A stretch of 64,000 bases of DNA from assembly GCF_003438995.1 (NCBI RefSeq), contig NZ_QSUN01000004.1, positions 1 to 64,000 on the forward strand, given 5' to 3'. How positions within the stretch are numbered: position 1 is the stretch's first letter; each line of letters opens with the position of its first letter. The translations under genes were made by a program, and so were the position numbers. The notes beneath the pieces are model-generated. The model was not told where the DNA came from and made no database searches. It saw only the letters and a list, made by a program, of their open reading frames with translations. The stretch comes from Bacteroides sp. OM05-12. Lineage in GTDB: Bacteria > Bacteroidota > Bacteroidia > Bacteroidales > Bacteroidaceae. Positions 28,951 to 38,000 of the stretch are shown one piece after another.

Positions 28951-31416
28951 TTATTGCGCCTGTTTACCCTGATTTCCTTCGCCTCCACCTTTAACATCGT
29001 CATTCACAATGCCTCGGGCTACTTTTTTTACAGCGGATTTTAAGTCACCAAAACGATAAGAGACATTTATCCTGAAGCTACGTTGTTCTGTTTTTTGACT
29101 ATTATCCAATCTAAAAGTCTTGGTAAAAGTGGAATAATCATAAGTAATATACTTATTAAAGAAGTTCGTGCCCGACAAAGAAACCGTTAATCTGTCATCC
29201 TTCAGGAAACTACGATTCAAATAAAGACCGTAATAATAATAACTCATGCTTTTCCCCTGCAACTGAACATCCGGTCCATAATAACCTCCATATCCTCCCA
29301 GTTGCAGATTCCACGGCAGACGTTGTTGAAATCCGATAGAGAATCCTTCATTCCAGCCACTTGCCTTTTCATCCAGTTTTTTACTTCTTAAATCCGTATA
29401 ATCCACACTGCCGTTCAGCCATATATTCGTCTTGCTCCCTATATTCACATTTGCGTAGAGATTCAATCCGGCACTCCGCTGCTTGCCTATATTCCCGTAC
29501 GTACTCTCCATTACATTTTTATTTTGTTCATTCAAAAAGCTGTAACGTTGGATGGAATTGTTACTGAAACTATAATATAATGTGGCATTAAGCATTAAAG
29601 TACGCGCGAAACTGCTGAAACTAACTTCCGTATTATGAAATTTTTCTGTCTTCAGATGAGTATTACCATAAGAGATGGAATGAGGATCACGTTCATCACG
29701 ATAAGGATTCAAATACCAGATACCGGGACGGGCAATACGGAGATTATAACCCGCTTTTATTGTTTTCGTGTCGGATAACTGATAAGACAAGTTAGCCGTA
29801 GGTACTACATCGGTAAAATCAGCATCAAAATCCGGTTGTGTATCCGAATGTAACTCTGCCTGAAGCATGGAATGTTCTATACGTGCACCGGCTTTCAGCC
29901 CAAACTTCTTATACTTTAAAGTATATGCCCCATAAGCAGCTAAAATGTGTTGATGATGATCGAAATCCGATAAATTTTGTGCGACGGGTATCCATGCTTC
30001 CGTTTGCTTGTCAAATTGTTCATAAAGAATATTGCTGAAATTATTCCGATAAATATATTTCGCACCGGCCTCCAATGTATGCATAGGGGTAAATGGATTC
30101 ACATAGTCCACCTGTACGGTATGTTCATCCGTAGCTGCATCATTATCCGTACGTATATCCGAATAATCCGCATTTATCATATTAGAAAAGTGTTGATAAG
30201 AATCACCACCAGACGGACTATGGCTATAACGATAAGATACTGTAAGCAATTCTTCTTTTTTCCCGAGCATGCGCTGATAGTTTGCAGAGACATCCGTACC
30301 TCCGTAAGTATTATTATTTTCATTGAATAAATCATAGGCATACTGCATCTGCCCGTCTTTATCCAACATTTCCGTATACGTGTTCATCTGCTGTTTGGAT
30401 CTACCGTTAAAAGTACCGAACGTAAACGTCAGTAGATTCAACGTATCAATCTCATAACTAGCCTCTACGGAACCAAAATGCATGGGCTGACGAGGCTTCA
30501 TTGTCGCATTACTATTCAGAAAATGATTCCGGTCATCATTAAAATATTCGGTTCTGGAGCTCAAAGCAGGTATATTCGAACGATAATAGTAATAATTGTA
30601 ATTTCCGGAAACCGAGACCTTTCCAATCTTAAAGATCGCATTCACACCTCCATTTACGCCTCCTATAGTATTTCCCCCCGCATTGAGTGTGACCGTATAA
30701 CCTTCCAAACCTTTACCGCCGACCGTTATTATGTCTATAATGCCTCCTACCCCTTCGGCATCATATTTGGAGCCGGGATTGGTTATAACCGCAATATTCT
30801 TAACCGAAGTAGCCGGCATACTTTTCAAGGTTTTACCGGGATTATTTGAAAGCATATTGGAAGGACGACCGTTCAAGTGGATCTTAAAGTTACTTTTTCC
30901 GTTTAGCTTTATATTATCATCCCCGTCCACCGTTACCAAAGGAACTTTACGAAGCATATCCAACACGGTTTTAGTCTCCGAATCGGGATCAGACTCCACA
31001 TCGTAAGTTATCTTATCAACTTCAGCCTTTACCAAAGGTTTCTGAGCTACAACCGTCACATTCCCCAATTCCTCAACCGATTCGGATGTAAACAGTGCTC
31101 CCAAATCAATCGTCTTCATGCCCTTTTCCGTCGAAAAGTCACGAACAACCGTACGGTTACCCACGGAAGAAATCGTTATAGAATAGTCTCCTGCACTGGG
31201 GAGTTGTTCCTTAAACTTTCCCTTTACGTCTGTCACCAGCATCTTTACCGGCTTTCCCGGATTGTCTTTCCGCGCAATATGGATAGTGGCATAAGGAACC
31301 GGCTCTTTACTTATGGAATCAAGTAAAAATCCTTTTACTGTATAATCTGTTACATTCTGTGCACAAAGCATGAGAGGTAACAAAAAGAAGAAACATAGAA
31401 ATAGTCTTGTTTTCAT
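28951..31416 (-). CDS. TonB-dependent receptor-like outer-membrane protein
   Basis: Outer-membrane protein of about 821 residues. A signal peptide ends at LMLCAQ. Then come a carboxypeptidase-regulatory-like beta domain (about 25-110; VPYATIHIARKDNPGKP, GDYSITISSVG), a plug domain with ESVEELGNVTVVAQKP and LNGRPSNML, and a long beta-barrel ending in FRINVSYRFGD. After the barrel is a basic Gly/Gln-rich tail. It lacks a SusD partner and matches the outer membrane beta-barrel group seen alone in Bacteroides. It may take up a small ligand such as a siderophore or peptide, but nothing in the sequence names it. It is a single gene with a -7 box upstream. Confidence 0.88.
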   Translation of the reverse strand: MKTRLFLCFFFLLPLMLCAQNVTDYTVKGFLLDSISKEPVPYATIHIARKDNPGKPVKMLVTDVKGKFKEQLPSAGDYSITISSVGNRTVVRDFSTEKGMKTIDLGALFTSESVEELGNVTVVAQKPLVKAEVDKITYDVESDPDSETKTVLDMLRKVPLVTVDGDDNIKLNGKSNFKIHLNGRPSNMLSNNPGKTLKSMPATSVKNIAVITNPGSKYDAEGVGGIIDIITVGGKGLEGYTVTLNAGGNTIGGVNGGVNAIFKIGKVSVSGNYNYYYYRSNIPALSSRTEYFNDDRNHFLNSNATMKPRQPMHFGSVEASYEIDTLNLLTFTFGTFNGRSKQQMNTYTEMLDKDGQMQYAYDLFNENNNTYGGTDVSANYQRMLGKKEELLTVSYRYSHSPSGGDSYQHFSNMINADYSDIRTDNDAATDEHTVQVDYVNPFTPMHTLEAGAKYIYRNNFSNILYEQFDKQTEAWIPVAQNLSDFDHHQHILAAYGAYTLKYKKFGLKAGARIEHSMLQAELHSDTQPDFDADFTDVVPTANLSYQLSDTKTIKAGYNLRIARPGIWYLNPYRDERDPHSISYGNTHLKTEKFHNTEVSFSSFARTLMLNATLYYSFSNNSIQRYSFLNEQNKNVMESTYGNIGKQRSAGLNLYANVNIGSKTNIWLNGSVDYTDLRSKKLDEKASGWNEGFSIGFQQRLPWNLQLGGYGGYYGPDVQLQGKSMSYYYYGLYLNRSFLKDDRLTVSLSGTNFFNKYITYDYSTFTKTFRLDNSQKTEQRSFRINVSYRFGDLKSAVKKVARGIVNDDVKGGGEGNQGKQAQ

Positions 31417-31481
31417 TGTTCTTAATATAATGTTTTTCACTGTTTTGCCGTCAATTAATCATCTGTGCCATATCATCGCAG

Positions 31482-31489
31482 CAAAGGTA
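31482..31489 (-). promoter_or_regulatory. -7 box for the receptor gene
   Basis: Minus-strand TACCTTTG, full TAnnTTTG match, 66 bases before the chosen start of the receptor-like gene. No -33 TTTG at the usual spacing. Confidence 0.45.
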
Positions 31490-31601
31490 AATAAATATAC
31501 AACCGGATAACCTGCAAGGATGATATTGTACGGTTAAAAAACGATAAAAACAGAACTTACGAATGAAAACATTAAAGTAATGAGCAAATCTTTTCAAAAT
31601 A

Positions 31602-31634
31602 ATAATCCCAACGAAATCACTTCGTTGGGATTAT
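31602..31634. other. Perfect 14-bp hairpin in a divergent gap
   Basis: The gap between the divergent receptor and MATE genes holds a perfect 14-bp stem (ATAATCCCAACGAA with its complement) and a 5-base loop. No T run follows on the plus strand. On the minus strand a weak TATTTTG follows. Both flanking genes point away from it, so it cannot terminate either one. The rest of the gap shows only promoter boxes. Confidence 0.6.
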
Positions 31635-31804
31635 ACCTATCACTTCATGTGGCTACGTAATATATATATGACTAACATTGAATTTCTTCAACGTTACAAA
31701 GATAGGGTTGATTATCTACCCGGACAATCCCCTAATCATGGTATTCTTTCCCTCCTCCCTCACCATTTATAGCTATACGGAAGTATAATCCGCAAGATAT
31801 TTGC

Positions 31805-31812
31805 TATTTTTG
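31805..31812 (+). promoter_or_regulatory. -7 box for the MATE gene
   Basis: TATTTTTG, a full TAnnTTTG match, only 14 bases before the start codon, which implies a very short leader. Confidence 0.45.
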
Positions 31813-31826
31813 CCGAAAATTATCTT

Positions 31827-33116
31827 ATGAATAAGAAGATTCTGCAACTGGCAATACCCTCCATAATATCCAATATCACAGTCCCTTTATTGGGATTGAT
31901 TGATGTTGCCATTGTAGGACATCTGGGAGCGGCAGCTTATATCGGAGCCATAGCCGTAGGAGGAATGCTTTTTAATATGATTTACTGGATATTCGGATTT
32001 CTTCGGATGGGTACAAGCGGCATGACGGCACAGGCATACGGCAAGCGTGACTTTGATGAGATGGCCCGTATCCTTTTCCGGTCAGTCAGCGTCGGATTAT
32101 TTATCGCTCTCTGCCTCTTATTACTGCAATACCCGATCCGATTATTTGCTTTTACTTTGCTGGACAGTACTGCCGAAGTAGAGCAACTTGCCACCGTATA
32201 TTTCAATATTTGTATATGGGGAGTACCTGCTGTATTGGGACTTTATGGTTTCGCCGGATGGTTCATCGGAATGCAGAACTCTCGTTTCCCCATGTTTATC
32301 GCAATCGCCCAAAACATTATCAATATCATAGCTAGTCTTAGTTTTGTATTCCTGCTAAATATGAAGGTAGAAGGCGTAGCACTCGGTACACTCATCGCAC
32401 AATATGGCGGACTGTTGATGGCTATCATACTATGGATGCACGCTTACCGGAAACTACGCAGGCGCATACGTTGGAAGGAAGTTCTGCAAAAGAAAGCCAT
32501 GAAACGGTTCTTCATGGTGAACAGCGACATCTTCTTTCGTACGCTATGCCTCGTAACTGTCACCGTATTTTTTACTTCCAGTGGCGCAAAGCAAGGAGAC
32601 GTCATATTAGCAGTCAACACCCTGCTCATGCAACTTTTTACTTTGTTCTCCTACATCATGGATGGATTTGCATACGCAGGCGAAGCCCTCACCGGACGTT
32701 ACATCGGAGCACAAGACGGTAAATCACTTCACCGCTTTATCCGCTTACTATTCCGTTGGGGTACCGGATTATCATTTGTCTTCACCTTATTATATAGTAT
32801 CGCAGGAAAATACTTCCTGGAGCTACTGACCAATGACGCAGAAGTAATCCATGCGGCAGAACAGTATTTCTATTGGGTGCTTGCCATCCCTCTTGCAGGA
32901 TTCTCCGCATTCCTATGGGATGGTATTTTCATCGGAGCAACGGCCACCCGTCAGATGCTCTACTCAATGATAGTTGCCTCCGGTTGCTTCTTTATCATCT
33001 ATTATTCATTTCACGGCTTCATGGGGAATCATGCTTTATGGATGGCTTTTATCATTTATTTGTCATTAAGGGGATTTATGGAAATGATATTGGCAAGAAA
33101 GAGTATAGGTATGTAA
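31827..33116 (+). CDS. MATE family efflux transporter
   Basis: Inner-membrane multidrug and toxin extrusion antiporter of 429 residues with about 12 hydrophobic helices in two similar halves. The start MNKKILQLAIPSIISNITVP and the first-half landmarks GAAAYIGAIAVGGMLFNM and MGTSGMTAQAYGKRD are typical of the DinF-like branch. The second half has DGFAYAGEALTGRYIGAQD. It would expel cationic compounds using sodium or proton flow. It is a single gene facing the diaminopimelate dehydrogenase gene. Confidence 0.92.
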   Translation: MNKKILQLAIPSIISNITVPLLGLIDVAIVGHLGAAAYIGAIAVGGMLFNMIYWIFGFLRMGTSGMTAQAYGKRDFDEMARILFRSVSVGLFIALCLLLLQYPIRLFAFTLLDSTAEVEQLATVYFNICIWGVPAVLGLYGFAGWFIGMQNSRFPMFIAIAQNIINIIASLSFVFLLNMKVEGVALGTLIAQYGGLLMAIILWMHAYRKLRRRIRWKEVLQKKAMKRFFMVNSDIFFRTLCLVTVTVFFTSSGAKQGDVILAVNTLLMQLFTLFSYIMDGFAYAGEALTGRYIGAQDGKSLHRFIRLLFRWGTGLSFVFTLLYSIAGKYFLELLTNDAEVIHAAEQYFYWVLAIPLAGFSAFLWDGIFIGATATRQMLYSMIVASGCFFIIYYSFHGFMGNHALWMAFIIYLSLRGFMEMILARKSIGM

Positions 33117-33124
33117 TATCGAAT

Positions 33125-33188
33125 CGTTTCACCACGCTCAACCTTGCGTTTCAGCATGGACAACCTATCGTTCAGGCATGGTGAAACG
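33125..33188. repeat. Three-unit 22-bp array with inverted end
   Basis: Just after the MATE stop three units start at 33125, 33147 and 33169, exactly 22 bases apart (CGTTTCACCACG, CGTTTCAGCATG, CGTTCAGGCATG). The first two also share CAACCT. The last 10 bases (33179-33188, TGGTGAAACG) are the inverse of the first 10, so the whole array can fold with the units in the loop. It differs in sequence from the other arrays in this window but has the same period. Confidence 0.7.
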
Positions 33189-33261
33189 AATGGATTTCCT
33201 GCGAAAAACGAAGTAAAGGAAAAGATATTCAAAAAACAAAAAATGCAGTTTCTTATCTAAA

Positions 33262-33301
33262 TTACCCCTATATATTTATATATATAAATATATAGGGGTA
33301 A
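33262..33301. terminator. 40-bp perfect palindrome, likely bidirectional terminator
   Basis: A perfect 40-bp palindrome with CCCC/GGGG inside TTA ends and a 26-bp AT core. Outer CTTAT/ATAAG arms (33252-33256, 33304-33308) can extend it after an unequal internal loop. It lies between two convergent genes, 26 bases from the end of the dehydrogenase gene. Confidence 0.6.
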
Positions 33302-33327
33302 ATATAAGATAGAACTTATTTCAAGAA

Positions 33328-34227
33328 CTATACCAAATGCTTGATCAGTTCTTCTTTGTCACCGTAAAGCAAATCAATCACCGGAATTTCAATCATGGTA
33401 TAACATCCCGGCTGTTGTTTCATGACCGCACGTGCCACACAAACAAGTACCTGTCCGGTTAATGCCGGATTATTTATCTTCATATTAAATTCGAACAGCT
33501 GATTTTGAGTCTTTCCGGATACACCTTTACGAGTAAGGTTGACGCCATGTCCCATATCAAGAAGATCATCCACACAAGGCACTTGAATCACATGCGTTTC
33601 ATCATGTACAAAGTATGCGTCAGACTTGATGGCAGCAGCCACCTCCTCAAACTTATATCCGTCTTTCAATTCAATGTAAACCATACGGCGATGAATACCC
33701 GTTCCCGTAGGAATAGTCATGGAAAGAGCTGCTTTCACCCCCTCTATCGCCTTTACGGCAACCGTGTGCCCCATGCTCATACCCGGACCGAAGTTTGTAT
33801 AACTGATACCTTTAGGGGCAATCGCCTGAAGAAGTGCACGAACCACCGAATCACTTCCCGGATCCCATCCTGCAGAAATAATAGCAGCAGAATTATGTGC
33901 TTTTGCTACGGCATCCAGCTCACGACGAAGGTCTACGATACCGGTATGAATATCAAAACTGTCTACCGTACGAATGCCTTGGGCCAGTATTTCCTTTGCA
34001 TATTTCTCTACACTTCGTGTCGGAGTAGAAAGAATAGCGACCTCAACATCTTTCAACTCTTTTATATCTTTAACTACCGCATAATCATTCAATTCCGCCG
34101 GTTGATTCTCTGCTCCGTTACGACGAACCACTCCTGCCACTTCAAAATCAGGTGCAGCTTCCAGTGCTTCCAACACATATCGACCGATATTACCATATCC
34201 TACAATGGCAGCTCTAATCTTTTTCAT
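33328..34227 (-). CDS. ddh: meso-diaminopimelate dehydrogenase
   Basis: NADPH-dependent enzyme of 299 residues that converts tetrahydrodipicolinate, in one step with ammonia, to meso-diaminopimelate for lysine and peptidoglycan synthesis. The N-terminal Rossmann fold has IRAAIVGYGNIGRYVLEAL and VAGVVRRN. Substrate-side motifs are SAGWDPGSDSVVRALLQA and NFGPGMSMGHTVAVKAIEGV. Length fits the family. It is a single gene with its own -7 box. The sequence fits dehydrogenase much better than the related homoserine or aspartate enzymes. Confidence 0.94.
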   Translation of the reverse strand: MKKIRAAIVGYGNIGRYVLEALEAAPDFEVAGVVRRNGAENQPAELNDYAVVKDIKELKDVEVAILSTPTRSVEKYAKEILAQGIRTVDSFDIHTGIVDLRRELDAVAKAHNSAAIISAGWDPGSDSVVRALLQAIAPKGISYTNFGPGMSMGHTVAVKAIEGVKAALSMTIPTGTGIHRRMVYIELKDGYKFEEVAAAIKSDAYFVHDETHVIQVPCVDDLLDMGHGVNLTRKGVSGKTQNQLFEFNMKINNPALTGQVLVCVARAVMKQQPGCYTMIEIPVIDLLYGDKEELIKHLV

Positions 34228-34270
34228 CTTCTATTTCCTTTATTAGTTACATATTTCTTTAAACTGGAGA

Positions 34271-34278
34271 CAAAAATA
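34271..34278 (-). promoter_or_regulatory. -7 box for ddh
   Basis: Minus-strand TATTTTTG, full TAnnTTTG match, 43 bases before the ddh start. Confidence 0.45.
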
Positions 34279-34417
34279 AACATTTTGCATGAATGTTCCA
34301 TACACCCTCTGGAAATATATTTGAAAAAATAACGTTTCTATTCGTACTTTAAAACAATAAACACCTATATGCATACGTTTCTAAAAGGCAGACTTTAGTT
34401 TTTAAAACAATTATATG

Positions 34418-34425
34418 TATTTTTG
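34418..34425 (+). promoter_or_regulatory. -7 box for ruvA-sprA
   Basis: TATTTTTG, full TAnnTTTG match, 42 bases before ruvA. The TTTAG at about 34394 is a weak -33 candidate. Confidence 0.5.
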
Positions 34426-34467
34426 CAGGCATTTATGATGCAAATCAACAATTAAGAACAGACGTCC

Positions 34468-35052
34468 ATGATAGAATATATAAAAGGAAATATAGCTGAA
34501 ATAACCCCCGCAATGGCAGTAATAGACTGTAACGGCATGGGTTATGGGATCAATATTTCACTTAACACATACGCAGCCATACAAAACCTTAGCAGTTGCA
34601 AATTATACATTTACGAAGCTATCCGTGAAGATGCTTATATCTTATATGGTTTCGCAGACAAAAGGGAACGGGAATTATTTTTATTACTGATATCTGTTTC
34701 CGGCATAGGTGGAAATACGGCACGGATGATTCTTTCCGCACTCTCCCCAAGTGAACTATGCAATGTAATCAGTTCCGGGAATGCCGATTTATTAAAGACG
34801 GTAAAAGGTATCGGACTGAAAACAGCCCAACGGGTTATTGTGGACTTAAAAGATAAAATAAAAACAAACGAAATAACAGAGAATACAGCATTCCTATCGC
34901 AAGATACTGAAGTGCAGGATGAAGCAGTTGCTGCACTTACGATGTTGGGATTCAACGCAGGAGCATCACAGAAAGTGGTAGTCGCCATTTTGAAAGAACA
35001 ACCCGCATTACCGGTGGAACAAGTCATTAAATTAGCTTTGAAAAGACTTTAA
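34468..35052 (+). CDS. ruvA: Holliday junction branch migration protein RuvA
   Basis: Protein of 194 residues that grips four-way junctions and loads RuvB. Domain I begins [20 protein letters not shown]. The two helix-hairpin-helix motifs are [16 protein letters not shown] and [19 protein letters not shown]. The C-terminal RuvB-binding domain has [15 protein letters not shown] and ends in KLALKRL. It lies 12 bases before sprA, an arrangement I recall as common in Bacteroidota, so the two are probably co-transcribed. Confidence 0.97.
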   Translation: MIEYIKGNIAEITPAMAVIDCNGMGYGINISLNTYAAIQNLSSCKLYIYEAIREDAYILYGFADKRERELFLLLISVSGIGGNTARMILSALSPSELCNVISSGNADLLKTVKGIGLKTAQRVIVDLKDKIKTNEITENTAFLSQDTEVQDEAVAALTMLGFNAGASQKVVVAILKEQPALPVEQVIKLALKRL

Positions 35053-35064
35053 CTTCCCAATGAA

Positions 35065-38000
35065 TTGATGAAACGTTCGCTCAGAAAAATACTTTATATC
35101 CTACTGACAGTTTGCAGTTTCCACGCTATCGCATCTATCGGTTCAAACTCATTATCACCAATGAGTAAAGAACTCTCCGTTCCTGCCGACAAAGCGGAAG
35201 AAGATACGATTAAGCCTCGTTATTCTGTTCGAAAGACAGCGGTGGAGACATTGGAGGACATGAAGCAACCAACTGCCGACCTTAAAAGCCCGGATAACCT
35301 GAAAACAGAAGTTACGTATGACGAGAAAGCAAACAAGTATATTATAGGTACTAAAGCGGGAGAAGATTATGTGAATGTCCCTCTGCACCTTACACCGGAA
35401 GAATACGCTGAATGGAGTATGAAAAAGTCGTTGGAAGAGTTCTATCGTTCCAAAACCGCAGAAGCATTTACAACAGGAGACGGAAAAGACAAATTCAACT
35501 TTGCAGACATGAAGTTCGACATCGGTCCGGCTGAAAAAATATTCGGACCGGGTGGTGTGCAAATCAAGACACAAGGAAGTGCGGAACTGAGCTTCGGCGG
35601 CAGACTGGAGAAACGCGATAATCCGGCCGTACCCGAACGGGCAAGAAAATCATTTGGTTTCGACTTCGATGAAAAAATCAATATCAATGTGAACGGTAAA
35701 GTAGGTGACAAAGTAAACATGAATATGAACTACAACACCGATGCCACTTTTGACTTTGATACCAAGAAGATTAAATTAAAATATGAAGGTAAAGAGGACG
35801 AGATAATCAAGCTATTGGAAGCCGGAAACGTAAGTATGCCTACCAACAGCTCGCTTATACGCGGTGCATCGTCTCTATTCGGTATTCGCGCCGACTTGCA
35901 ATTCGGAAAGCTCAAGTTACAAACAGTAATATCTCAACAAGAATCCGAATCCAAAACCGTAACCTCCAAAGGAGGAGCACAAACTACAGATTTTGAAATT
36001 ACCGTAGACAATTACGATGAAAACCGTCATTTCTTCCTTGCACACTATTTTCGTGATACGTATGACAGGAATATGACGCAGCTACCTAATATTATGTCCG
36101 GAATCACCATCGGACGTATAGAGGTGTGGATCACCAATAAAAAAGGTAATTATGATAATCCAAGAAATATTATCGGGTTTACTGATCTCGCAGAATTCGA
36201 ACATATTACTCCCGATCGACCATGGTCAGCAAAAGGAGTAGAAAAATACCCGTCTAACAGTGCCAATAGTTTATATGAACTGCTTAACAGTAAGCAATAC
36301 GAGGATATCCGCGACATTGAAAAGACAATGAATATACTCGACAATGCTCATTTGGAAGCAAGTATGGATTATGAAAAAATAGAAAGTGCACGTCTGTTAA
36401 GCAGTTCCGAATACACATTAAATCAAAAACTCGGATATATCTCACTCAAACAAACATTACAGCCTGACGAAGTATTAGCCGTTGCCTTTGAATATACTAA
36501 AGGAGGAAAACGGTATCAAGTCGGCGAATTTGCAGCAGATATTCCGGATACAAAGAAAGCCTTATTCTTAAAACTACTAAAGAATACATCCAACTCTCCG
36601 GCTTCTACCAGTTGGGATTTAATGATGAAAAACGTTTATTCATTAAATGCCTATCAGGTACAGAGCGATAAATTCCGCTTGGACATTCTATACCAAAGCG
36701 ATACCGCCGGAGTTTATCTCAATTATATACCGGAAGGAAAAATTAAAAAAAGGCCATTACTAAGTGTTATGAACCTTGACCGTCTGGATAATAACAACCA
36801 GCGTCAGCCAAACGGATTCTTCGATTTTGTGGAAGGATATACAATCATAGCACAAAACGGTAGAATCTTCTTCCCGGTTGTTGAACCGTTCGGTAAACAC
36901 TTACGAGACTCCATTGGTGATGATGCCATAGCAGATAAATATGTGTTCCAGGAGCTTTATGATTCTACAAAGACCACAGCAAAACAGATTGCCGAGAAGA
37001 ATAAATTTAAATTAAAAGGTAAATACAGGGCATCATCCGGTTCCGAAATCCAACTGGGAGCAATGAATATTCCTGCAGGATCAGTGCACGTGACGGCAGG
37101 AGGACAGACACTAATCGAAAATTCAGATTATAGTGTTGACTATACAATGGGTGTTGTCACCATATTGAATCAAAGTATTATCGATGCAGGAACAGCCATC
37201 AGTGTAAACTTGGAAAGTAATACCAATTACAGTATGCAACGAAAGACGATGGTCGGCATGAATTTCATGTATGATTTTACCAAGAACTTCCAGATAGGCG
37301 GTACCGTCATGCACTTAAGCGAAAAGCCATTGACCAGTAAAGTATCAATGGGAGACGAACCGATTTCCAATACTTTATGGGGATTGAATACTGCATGGAA
37401 ACAAGAGTCCCAATGGCTCACAAACATGATTGATAAGATTCCTTTCATCAATGTGACCCAACCGTCAAACATCAGCTTCAATGCGGAATTTGCACAGCTG
37501 ATACCGGGACATGCGAAAGGGATTCAGGATAATGCATCTTACATTGATGACTTTGAGTCAACCAAAACAGGTATCGACGTTCGCTCACCTTCTTACTGGA
37601 TGTTGGCAAGTACCCCTTCTACATTTAGTGAATATAAAAAAACAAATGATATCTCTTATGGTTACAACAGAGCCTTGCTAAGTTGGTATACGATCGATCC
37701 ACTTTTTACAAGGAAAAATAACAGCTTGACTCCAAGCCATATTAAAAATGATATCGAGCAGTTATCCAATCACTATGTACGTGAAGTTTATCAAAGTGAA
37801 TTATTCCCTAATAAAGAACAAACTTATGGTTCTTCATCTACTCTATCCATACTTAACCTGGCCTACTATCCGGAAGAAAGAGGACCATACAATCTGGATA
37901 CGGACCTTACTCCCGACGGTAAATTAACCAATCCGGAGAAAAGATGGGGAGGTATGATGAGAAGACTAGATACCAGTGACTTTGAAACGGCAAATATCGA

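Noticed and set aside
33125..33188. Invertible promoter segment flanked by inverted repeats
   Set aside because: The inverted 10-mers enclose 44 bases without a promoter box, both neighbours point towards it, and no invertase gene is nearby.
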